Under the pieces are notes generated by a model. That model was given only the letters and a program-made list of their open reading frames with translations. It was not told the DNA's origin and searched no databases. The position numbers and the translations under genes were made by a program. DNA of 64,000 bases, taken from Mesodorylaimus sp. YZB2_4. Its lineage: Eukaryota; Nematoda; Enoplea; Dorylaimida; Dorylaimidae. Below are positions 47,252 to 57,885 of this stretch, piece by piece; the first letter of the stretch is position 1, and each line of letters opens with the position of its first letter. Location: the NCBI GenBank assembly GCA_030248295.1, contig JASANH010001727.1, forward strand, positions 310,001 to 374,000. The letters run 5' to 3'.

Positions 47252-50200
47252 ATGGGCAGCAGTGGTGGGCAGGCCGACGATGACTTTTTGTAAGTTTGAG
47301 GTCGATGTTTATTATGTGATCTAGTTTCGGATGTATACACTATTGAGGTATGGCTGAGGCTGCCGTATGGTGAGAGTGAGTGTGTAAAAGGGCAGTTCTG
47401 CGAGGATTATATGAATCGAATAGGTTTTTACTGTAAGTCTTACCACTAAGTATGACCAAATCATGTGTCGGGATTAGCGTTCATTCGGGATCGGGACTCG
47501 CTCAATCCCGGCCAGGATCGGGATTTTCAGTGTTTTTTTCACTTTTAATTCGCTGTAGGCAACCTACAACCCATTCCAAGTAGCGAGCAGATATAAACTT
47601 TTTTGCGCAGTATTTATAATTGCATTCAAAATCAGGCAAACAAAAAAGGGGAGAATCAGTCACCAATTAGCAAACAAATCCCTTCCCAAACTTTACCAGC
47701 TCAATCATCCGCATAAGTTTCTCCAGCTAACCCTTTGGGACACTCCCTTCCCGATCCCTTCCTCTCTTATTCCCCTTCTTCACACATATCCACAACATTC
47801 AATCCCGACCATTTTTTATCGGGATCGGGTTCGGGATCCCGAAAGAACGCTATCGGGAATCAGAAACTTGTCATGGGGGCTTCCGACAATGGTAATCTCG
47901 ACTATCCGAACTGGCTGCTTGACTTTTGTACAGGGTTCATGCAAGGCTGGAAAAGTCAGAGAATCTGAGAAATGCCTGAGAAACCTGGGAAAACGGGAAA
48001 TTTGGAGCCAAAATCAGGTAACACTGAGCGGTTCCAAATTTCGAGTCACCTGCCTTTGCTGTTGACTATGCTGCCCTCGTGCTCGTTTTGGTTGGTGGGC
48101 TTGTTAGTTCACGGATTCGCCATCAGTTGCAGTTCCAGTGGGAAACCAGGGTAAAAATCAAATTTGTCTGGGAAACCCAGAAAAGCCATTTTCCGTTGCG
48201 TGTGTGAACCCTGTTTGTATTTGTAGCATGTACTCAGGCCCGCCTGCACCAGCCAGGTGTACAGGTTGGTATGCTTGCGTTTGCGTGGGACCCACGTAGA
48301 ACCTACCCGTATGATTAGAATGTGGCTGTGAGGATATTGAACTGGTTTTTATGAAATTATAACAAGAAACTAGGATAGAAAAGTGTAAACTGGTGTCTTC
48401 GGGTGCTGAAACAGCTGAAACGGTAAATTATCGCTCTAAGCGATTGAGATATGAAGAAATTTGGTGAAGATTTATGGTTTTAGCAGCGGGCGAATTTTAT
48501 CTCTTAGTCGGTTGGTAGGGTAAGATTTGTGAATGTTCCCGTGGGTATGACGAATGTGATCGGGTCGCAGACACAATGCCCGTCGTGCGAGTGTGGGCAT
48601 TGAATAGCGTGGACTGGTCTGGTTTGGTTCAATGAAAAGAAACCGCCCGCCGTTCGTCCATGGTCTTTTCACCATCTGGTCTGGTTGGCTGAATTCGAAC
48701 CGTAGGCTGAATATATTGATCGTTTTCCGTTCGTTGACCTTATGCTGACCACGTGTGTGCATAATGAATGACCTCGTTTCGGTGAGGTGGAGCCGTTGGT
48801 ATTTGCTCAATGTAGGTTTTCTTTTTCATTTTCGGCTCTTACTTACCATGCTCGCCTATTCGCTGCGTTTTATAGAAAAAAAGAAGAAATAGCCAACGTT
48901 TGTAGTCCCGAAAGAGTGAATAGGATATTTGGGAATTGAAAGGCAATGTTGGAAATTAGAGATAGTTTTCTTATCTTCCAAGTTGGTCGATTTTTTTTCG
49001 AATGTTTCGGATGTTTGGATAAAAAGAAAAAGGAGAATTCGTCGGGGCGTTAGAAAGAGTTGTCATTTTTGACGCGACGCCAGGAGACCTCTTTCTCATC
49101 GTCCGACACCATTTTCGCCCACTGCTTTTTCGAATGGTAGCGGTTTTTTGGGGGGGAGAAGCGTGTTAGTGTAGGAACAAGAGGCGTCTTGGAGACGCGA
49201 AGCGAAGCGAGTCTTTTTTCTTCTCTTATCCCGACGGAGTTTGGGAGGAGGGAGAAGGAAGAGAGGGGCAATGCGCAACAAGAAAACTCGCTTCGTCGTC
49301 GAAGGGTTCAAAGAGGATGAGGAGCGAAAAGCCATTCTTCGAGCGATGGATCGGGCGTAGAGGCTGGTGACTAGCTGGCTAGGAAGGACTAGGGTTTAGT
49401 CCATAGCCCAAAGTTAAGAGAACTGGTGGCAGCTGCCGTTTGGAACCGCTTGTTCTTTCCTTCTTGCCTCAGCTCGAGTGGGGGGACCCGCCGGTGAGCA
49501 GTCGAAGCTTGAGTGCGCTTTGAGAAATATAGCAGTTGAAAAGGCGTCTTTTCTTTCGCCTTTCATTGCACTCCCCGTTCGCATTAAGATATCGCCGAGG
49601 TTGGGTGAAGAAATCGGCGACGCCGGTGGTGGCAACAAAAGCGAAAGAAAGCTTGACGGTGTAAAAATTTTTGAGTGACAACCTTTCGTCGCGTCGGGCG
49701 TTGGCTCATCGATTTTATGTTACTTTGCTTTGAATTCCTCGTCTGTTTTACTTATTAGAGAATTATGCTAATTGTGTTGGGAATTGGGAAGTGGCAGTGA
49801 CTAGTAAGTGGTCGTTTGATTAGGCTAGTGCAATCGAATTAGATGCTAGTGGAGAACAAGGTTCAGTGCAGGGCTGGCCGAAGCAGACTAGTGTGAAATT
49901 GGCGGTCTCGTGTGATTGATGGCCATAGATGATGGATTCGTGATATATTTTGGATTTATGAGATTGAGCTACGAAAGTTAGTGAGTTGAGGAATGGATGG
50001 CGTGCAACTATGAAGCCGAGTCTTTTTTCGCGTCCAGATGACGATGGCGATAGCAAAGGGGGCAGTTTAAGTGAAAATCGATTTTCCTCAATGCTTTAAT
50101 TCGTTAGTAAGCTTGGAATTTTCGTAATTGAATCAGTTTATACTTTGCCTTTCTCAACCGGGGATTATTTTATGTTATCCTTAAATTGGGAGACGACGAA

Positions 50201-52844
50201 ACAGCTGTGGACGAAAAAACGTGTTGAATCGGATGAAATCGATGCTTTTATTTAATTGGACATCGGCCAAATATATTTTCGAGTCTTCTTACGAGAAATG
50301 TCAACTTTTGGGTTGAGTTTTGCAATGGATAGGTTTCAAGTAGAAAAGACTTTTCTCACAGTTTCCTTTCGTTAAAGTTTTTAAAAAATTATCGCGTCAT
50401 TTTTAAACAAGTCGCGATTCTTGCTTATTCTTTGATCCTTCCGTCTCGGTCGTGCTTAAAGGCGCTAGCCCACTTGAGTAGCTAACTATCTAAGAGTAGT
50501 GTTTGAGTGCTCTGCTGGCTGACTGACTGCGGCGTCGGTCGGTCGGGTAATTAAAAACGTGTGGTTTATGCTATGCTCGTATTTAGACGAGTTCTTGACT
50601 CGGATGCTTGACTGATTCAGTCGGGGATAGTGGTTATTGATAGCATGCGAGTAGTTGCCAACAGAAGATGGTTGGATAATTAGAGAAGTGAACAGGCCTA
50701 GCAAAGAGCATTCTTTCAATTTTCTCCTTCGTTCCAATAAGTCTTGTGCTGTACAGTAGAAACTGTGGGATTGGAGAGAGAGAAGATGATTCTCGTGGGC
50801 TTAGTGTTCCAAAAGCTGTTAAATTTTGGAATTTTCCAAATCCTAGTGGTTATCTACTGTAGCTACGAAAGTTAGTGAGATGAGGAATGAATGGCGTTGT
50901 GGCAGTTTTGGAAAGGTGGGAATCGGAGTAGGGTGGATGTGGAATATGGCTCGAGGGTGTCCATTAGCAAGAAAGCTCGTGAGATGTTTTTAAATTGGCG
51001 CTAAAACGATGGTGGGAAACGAATCTACATTTGCAGCGGCTATGGCTCGGGAAAGTCGAAAATAGGAATTCTCATTCGTGATCTGCTTTAATTACAGAGG
51101 CTTGGTTTTGCAGGTGCAAAATTTCATTTTCTCACTTATCGTCAAATTTTTCATTTTCTCACTCATCTGCGAAGTCTTCACGGATGAGTGAGAAAATGAA
51201 AATTTTAGTCTGGGAGATGGTCGAAAAATGAATGTATTACAAGTCTGGAAACCATCGTCTGAGTATTCGGCGTTTTGTGTTTACGAAAAGATTGTTTTGG
51301 TGTCTTCTCGATGTTAAGATGCTCCTTCGTCACTTTGGTTTTAGTGTGTGCTAACGATGTGAGCAGCAGCTAGGTCAGCGAATACTAGCAGCTGACGAAG
51401 GGGTGGGGCGGGTAAGAAACTGACACGGGCTTGTGTTTAGTGTGCGTTATGGTGGCAGATGGATGTTAGACGGCGAGTATATGGCTGCTCTTGTGGCAAG
51501 CTAATAGACAATCTTGGTGAAAACAGGGCATTTCTGATAGATAATTGGGCCTAAATTATACAACTATTCCGGTCTATGATGCCAATGCGTAGTGAATGCT
51601 TGTGGGAGTTTATTGATTGTTGGAAGTGTGGGCGTCGAGGGGGGTTCATTTCAGGTGAACGTGCGAGGAGGCATATGAGGAAGGATTTCCGTCGGATGGA
51701 GGATCAATAGGCGCGACATATTTTGATGCAATGTTAGCAGGAAGGTGCATAGTTGAGTTCTCTTTCCTGTGTAGTAGTCTAACATGCTTACACGTCGCTA
51801 AGATCATGTTTCTTATCAAATAGAGGACTGACTTCGCGGCAGGCTCCGCATTTACCCATTTTCCGTGGTGAATTGAGAAACGCACGGCATAGCATAGCAT
51901 GGGTTCTCGATACGATCTGTGCAAGGATTTGGGGCTGTTTTTTAAACTGCCTCGACGACGTAGTCTAAACGTTGGATTTTTGATTTTATCACATGGCGAG
52001 CTTTGATTGAGTGAAGTGTATTTAAAAGGCGTTTATAGAGGCCATTACTTGTGTTGAGTGATTTATGAGTGGAAGGTAAATGAATTATGTATTTTTTGGT
52101 TATTTTTTCAGAGGCTCTGATTACGACCCGTCCTATTTCCAAGGCGTTACCGTTCAAAGCCCGATCGATCGTGCGTTGGGCTTATTGAAAGATCCGAAAA
52201 CTATGGCCTCGTTGGATACGTTGGTGAAGGAAGGTTGGAAATTTATTAGATTGGCCGATGATTTACACGAAATTCGTTCCTATTTAAACGATATTCGATT
52301 ATGTTTTATCGCGTTAACAGTGTCCGGATATGTGGGCATTTTATTGTACGCCTTAATCATGTGCCTGAAACGAAATAAGAAGAATAACGGCGGTGGAGGC
52401 GATAGCGGTCGATATCGAAGCGGCAGTACTCCGATGCGTCAACGTACTGGAAGTCGATTCGAGAATTACGACTTGGAAGCTGGTGGTGGGATGATGATGG
52501 GCGGTACGCACGAATGGGATGATGCGAATACGATGGCCATGCCACCACCGCCTCCACCGAATGGTACGGCCATCAGGACACCGGACGGGTATCGATACAA
52601 ACCTCCCAATGTGGTCAGGCGATCGAGCGGTAGTGGCGGTGTGGTGTTGGGATCGACGGGCGCTAATCCTTATCATCAACGAATGAACACTTTGGACGTG
52701 GTCGATGTCAGCAAATCACCGCCTCCAGTTTCCGACACTTATAATGCATTTCCAACAACGGGTGTGATGATGTCGTCCACGTCTTCCGGATCGCCCTGTC
52801 AACAACCACCATCCGATGGCGGTTTCATCGAGAAGGTGAAATAA
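47252..52844 (+). CDS. Unidentified single-pass membrane protein
   Basis: Two exons, 47252-47289 and 52112-52844, are separated by a 4.8-kb intron with a GTAAGT donor and a TTTTTTCAG acceptor. The split codon gives Leu13 and the frame continues to a stop, for 256 residues. Residues 13-75 are a conserved-looking soluble region (SDYDPSYFQGVTVQSPIDRA; DDLHEIRSYLNDIR). One hydrophobic helix at about 76-98 is followed by a basic stop-transfer KRNKK. The rest is a low-complexity Gly/Ser/Pro tail with PPPPPP, typical of a cytoplasmic adaptor tail. There is no signal peptide, so the N-terminus is probably outside if it is a signal-anchor with reversed charge (inference). I do not recognise the family. 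Confidence 0.75.
47475..47852 (-). mobile_element. TA-flanked MITE with GCGTT…AACGC ends, copy 2
   Basis: Ends TAGCGTTCATTCGGGATC and GGGATCCCGAAAGAACGCTA are inverted repeats. The interior matches 19770-20150 in reverse complement, including the TTAGCAAACAAATCCCTTC and CAATCCCGACCATTTTTTA words. It lies in the long intron of the 47252 gene, about 185 nt after its first exon. Confidence 0.7.
48065..48118 (+). repeat. Short direct repeat, copy 2
   Basis: Partner of 46915-46972, with 30 of 32 core bases shared by eye. It lies in the first intron of the 47252 gene. Confidence 0.55.
49965..50005 (+). repeat. 35-bp direct repeat pair (partner at 50865-50905)
   Basis: 'gctacgaaagttagtgagttgaggaatggatggcg' recurs 0.9 kb downstream with two changes. 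Both lie in the long intron of the 47252 gene. No other structure was seen. Confidence 0.6.
51144..51206. repeat. Compact perfect hairpin
   Basis: The left arm ends TTTTCATTTTCTCACTCATC and the right arm starts GATGAGTGAGAAAATGAAAA, with a 15-nt loop. A second, direct copy of the left arm (AAATTTCATTTTCTCACTTATC) lies just upstream at 51119-51140. It could be a small RNA precursor or a tiny foldback element. It lies in the long intron of the 47252 gene. Confidence 0.6.
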
Positions 52845-55619
52845 GTTTCCAGTCACATTTGGATTAGTTTGATGGACATTTTTTTGGTAATGATTCTTTT
52901 ATATTTCGATTAGACGAGAACAATGCGTGAATCGGTGACCATGTAGAAATTCTTATACGTTTTAGGGGTTTTTCTCTTTCGCAGGGGACTGATGCAAGGA
53001 ATTGATGTTTTATTACTAATTTCGTGCATGCCCTTTTAAGGGATATCTTACGCTTTGATCTATATCCAACATTTTCCAAGTGAAATAGGCGCCAGGCGTG
53101 CACTTTGTAATGTTGATGTGATTTTTGGTCTGATTACTCTTTTTTTCTAATTGATAATAATGCGTGATTGGTTTTTAGTGACCGATTTCTTTGCGGTCAC
53201 AAGTACCAAAAATGATGCTATGCTAATGTATACGAGATTGTTTGTGCTTGTTATGTGCTGTATGCTAATGATAGAAAAGGGAGTAGGTAAATACTTGCGG
53301 GGTGTGGGCATGACAAAGGTGAATATAGCAGCACAGCACAGTAGATCAATATAATTCGGGGGGGGATCACGTGCTGCCAAGTATGGCAATGTTGTCTTGG
53401 CCAGTGTTGCCAGGTTTTGCACAACAATGTCATTTTAGCAGTTTATCGTCCTTAGTGACGCCCTGAGAAATGTGACGTGCAGAGTAGGTCAGGAAAGTGA
53501 CCGCTTTTGAGGCAAGATTTATGAGTTGGAGGTGAAAAATTTCAAAATTTTGTGGCAAACCTTTGCCCAATTGAGTTACTAGAATAAACTAGGGACTGGG
53601 GGAAATGAGAAGCAATTTTGTGATATATTTTATGGCGGAGGGTGGCGTTTTTAGGAGTTTTAGAATTGGTTCTTGCGCCTTTTTAGTGCTCTTGGGGGCA
53701 GTTTAGGTATCTGGCAATTCTGGTGCCCTTTTCCTGCTTTTTTTCGTCCCCATGCCCACCAGAAGAGTTTGAAATGGGTGATTCGGCTCGGATATATTGT
53801 GCCCATGTGCACTAAATGTGCAGATTTAGGAACAAGTTTAACCAGTTTTTATTTACAGTGCGCCTGAAATACGAGTGCAAAACAGGAAGTTCCTGGTGCA
53901 AAAGTGTTCGCAACAGTGGGATTTGAACTCGGGTCGTTGGTTTGGAACATGCTCTAGCTGGATTTTGGGCATGGAATATGAAAATAGGCCTTTAGCTGGG
54001 ATGAGAAGACTGGGTGAGTGGCGAGGAGGAAATCGCGCTGAGTAACATGAGTTGCTCAGTTAGCAGGAATCTACATACAAAAGACGTGGCGGGATCATCG
54101 ATGATTAATTTTATAGCTGATATCAATACAGGAAGAAAAGGCCCCAAAGGGACTCCCACCTGATCGGCAGCACAGATCTTGTGGGCTGGTCGGTCGGTTG
54201 CTCGGTTTTTACACTGTGCATAGAGTATCTGCAATGATTACACTGTGCACCGCGTCCACCTCCTTGCAGCATTGTACAGAAAGCCTCTCTGCCGACAATG
54301 AATTCATTCTCTGTATCAGCCTTTTTACTCTGTTTTCCTTTTAGCCGTGTTGGTTGCTTTCTGATTTGCTCTCTTCAAAAGAACTAATTAGTGTTGATTG
54401 ATTAACTTCATTGATGTTTGCATGCCCTAAATGCCAGTCTATGTGTTATGCACGGCCAACAGGAAACAATCTACAAAGAAAAGGGCTTCAAGTGACAACT
54501 GCATCCCCACCGCTTTGTGACTCATTATTCCTCGTCGGTTCTGGTCCCGTGCCATGGGTTCCTCTTCCCAATGAAACGACTTTCAATGACGGGTGAGTTC
54601 TGATTCATCAGCAAAATGGCCAATGGTGAGTGGTCTTGCGGCGCCCATTAGGAAGGCTCACTGTTGGAGAATGGTGTGTTGACTAAATGGTTCGGGCTCT
54701 CTCAGACACCTCGATGAGGCACTCTGTAGACTGGTGGGTACCTGCCAATCTGAATCACCTGCCCCTTCCTTTTTAGGAATCAATATTATTATCGCCATTT
54801 CAATAAATAAGGAGCGAGAACAGATCTGATCGCAAGGTGGGCTGCTGCAGGCGATGATCATCGTTGACTCGGCTGGGAAAACAAGTTACTGTATAATATA
54901 AACATTCCAGTAATATCCCGAAAAATTATTATTTCACATACCTATGCAGGTCCCTAGCGGGGAGACTATTCGGGGTGAAAGTAAAATTTGCAGCAAGGTC
55001 TTCTAAGTAACAAAATGAATTCAGGGAAGGGCGACAAATGGGATTCAATCAGTCACAGAGAATATAGGTTCTATTTCTTGTCTCTGAGGCTTGTCTCTTC
55101 TCCATCAAAAACCATGGAGCAGTGTGTCCATGCACTATAGACTGTCTTAGAACACTGGCCCCAGGCTTGATATTGGTAAGCCACATATGGAAAACGCACA
55201 CCACACACAGAGTATACTGTATATCTGCTCTACAAATGTCCGAATACAAGTACAGTAAGCTGAACAACCTCTTCGGGGACTGGAGTAGCGCATTTTCCCC
55301 GCTGTAGCCCTAGGCATGCAAATGCAAGTTTGGCATTAATTCTTTTGAAAATTCAAAATCTCAAACTTTGTTCCGTACACTGGTCAGATACCATTTACAA
55401 ATTTGAAAAACCCCGCCAAAGGAGCTTTAACATCAGCGGGTTTCGTATTTGGGCATAAAAATTTTAAGAGTCAGTCCATGCGAGTGTCATCTTTCCTGCC
55501 CCAGCCTTACCCGCTTTCAAATCTTGCATCCGTCATGGTGATAACTGAAGCTCTGTAATTCTTGTTTTCAGCAAAAGCATGTTTCAATGTCATTGAGCGC
55601 TCATGCAAAGGAAGCCCAG
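52845..55619. other. Intergenic, no gene recognised
   Basis: AGAATAAACT at 53580 could be a poly(A) signal of the 47252 gene. Open frames here (for example 54411-54596) show no domain or codon pattern. A tRNA-like fragment lies at 53898-53950. Confidence 0.4.
53898..53952 (-). repeat. tRNA-like B-box fragment
   Basis: On the minus strand AGCTAGAGCATG is followed by GACCCGAGTTCAAATCCCAC, a good B box. There is no closed acceptor stem; probably a SINE remnant. Confidence 0.35.
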
Positions 55620-57405
55620 ATTTTTTCTGAAGCAGATGGTAATCAAAAGTAGTGTTCCAATGACCTGGGTTTTTCACTGTCTGATCTGAACCCCGGGCCT
55701 TGACCGAATCCAAAAATTTTCTAGCCTTAGCGAGGAAACGTAAATTTTCTGTCTCTCAAGCTGACATTGATCAGACAAAAAATTTTGCCCATAATCGGCA
55801 CTATCAACATAGCTTCAATAAGTTTGCCTGTTCACCAAGAAATCTTACTGCAGCTGACAACTTCCAGCATTATGTGAAATTTCACGTGCAGCCCAAGAAC
55901 TTAATTTTTATCCAGCTTAAAAAGATATGTAAAGCTGTTTTTGATGGCTTCGGGCAAACTAGGGAAGCTGACACCCATTAAAAATAAAAAATAGATCACA
56001 TTCGATAACATCAATTCCTGTTCCAACTGCCTGCCCCATAATCGATTTCTTTTCCCACCAATCTCAATGCTGGCTTCCGATAAAAGGCTCTTTACCAGGC
56101 TGGAAGTGGCTGGCACAGCCAGAATACCTTGCGCCAATGAAGCCAAGTTTGGATAAACAAATGAAAAAATGGGGAACGGGTGGCTATGCCATTGATTTGT
56201 GCATGGCAGACGCGAGCAAGCTCTCGGCTTGCACACAGTAGTCCATGCAGCTAGGCTGGTAGGGTACTGGACGAGTAAGATAGCTGCAATAGCACAAGAC
56301 TCGCAATCAGCAGGGGGATAATTTCACAGTCCGATTATAAATTCAGGACGGGTACAAATTCAGGGCACTGTTTAAAAACCCTGCTTGGGACAGCTTGAGA
56401 CTTTAATTTAGGATGTGTCACGTTAGCTATCTTGGAGGTGCCTTATCCATAGATTTGGGGCATCCAATGACATGCCACATCTTGTTTCACAAGTACAAAA
56501 GGAAAAAGTTTAGCAGACCACAAAATTTACCTCAGGAAGTAAGCTGGGCACCCATTAATAGTCGAAGTTTGCTGTGCGATTGTATCTGAATGATTATACT
56601 GTCACGAGGACGCCTTGGCTGAGGCAGGCTGGTCCATGAGCTCTGTAAACGTGTCAAATTGGGTTTGTTTTTACAAGCTTTACCACGGGTTTTATTATTT
56701 GGGAATTCTCGTTTTATACACAAATCAGTCATGTTAGTAGGCGACCCACTGAACCACATCATTTGGTTTTTCCAAGTCATAATTTTGAGTTCTACAAACA
56801 GAGTTTTGTGTTTTCTGTGACTCTTTTACGGGACTTTGTACCATGGGATTATGCTTGCTAGTAACTTGATCACGCGTATGAGTTTTGATTTACTTTAGTA
56901 TCTTCCTTCCCTGTCAAGTGCATGTATTTGCTTGGGTAAGGAGTAAAATAATGATGATGAAATTCTGTCGTCCCTTTTTGGTCTCAATGGTTAAAAAGGG
57001 ACGACAGAAATTTAGTTCGGCTGAAAAAGAACCGTGTTTGCGGGTCGAGAGAGCTAAAGCAAAGTGCCACAATCTCAAGAGGCTCTAATCGTAAGATTGC
57101 CCTAGAAAGGCCACTGCCCTAAAACCTGTCAGCTCAAAATTGCCCCAGATCTAGGGCAATCGCACTGCTCCTGGCAACGCTTCAGGGAAATAAAGATGCC
57201 AGAAAGTGTCTTAAGACATGGTCGAGGTCGTCCCAGGGCACCAAGCTGATTGTGGAATGACCTAGGACTGTCCTAGAATTAAGGACATGCCAAAGGATTT
57301 AGAACCTGAACTAATTGTGAAACTGCGCCAGATCCCTACACACGAAGGCGGGAGATTACAAATTCTTTTTACCAAGATTGCACAAAATTTACTTTTTTTT
57401 CTGCC
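55620..57405 (-). mobile_element. hAT-type transposon remnant, copy 2
   Basis: The minus-strand frame at 56236-55901 carries the hAT C-terminal dimerisation block: YPNLASLAQGILAVPATS, then SLLSEASIEIGGKRNRL. In the family this reads roughly YPxLAxLAxxILAVPASS … ERVFSxAGxI … KRxRL. The rest of the transposase is missing or scrambled. The whole stretch is the reverse complement of 1-1680, but this copy keeps the domain that the other has lost. It is probably inactive. Neither terminal inverted repeats nor an 8-bp target duplication could be fixed by eye. Confidence 0.75.
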
Positions 57406-57757
57406 AGTATACTCTGACCAGGTGCAAGAAATTTTGGCCTGACCCTGACTTTGACCCAGGATCGGTCAATGAGGGTTTGGACAGAGTTCTGACCTTGACC
57501 TTGAGGTCATTTCTAACGCTATCAAAAAGTAATTCACTCTTCAAGACTAGCAATAAGAAGGAGGTGTCTTTGTTTCGTTATCTCTTACTCCATCAATGAA
57601 TTTGTCTCCGCCAGGGCCTCCGCCCATGCGATTAAGTAAATGCATTGATTGCTCTCATATCAGCAAAGCTGATTACAGCAGCTTTCCAAACATGAGTGCT
57701 CAATTTCGCGCTCACTTTTGCTTCAAACTGCACAAAAGCTTCCAAATTCGGCATGTA

Positions 57758-57769
57758 TGAGCTATAAAG
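57758..57769 (+). promoter_or_regulatory. TATA-like box of the cathepsin B-like gene
   Basis: GAGCTATAAAGG lies about 125 nt before the ATG at 57886. A second AT-rich word, AGATAAATAGG, is nearer at about 57825. Found by inspection only. Confidence 0.35.
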
Positions 57770-57885
57770 GATTTTGGTGCATTAGTTGATAAAAGAGTTT
57801 TATTTGTTCGCATGTGCTAAGTGCAGATAAATAGGGCCTGCCTTTGACACGTTTACCCCTAAGTCAGTCGTTGCTTTGTCCTAAA

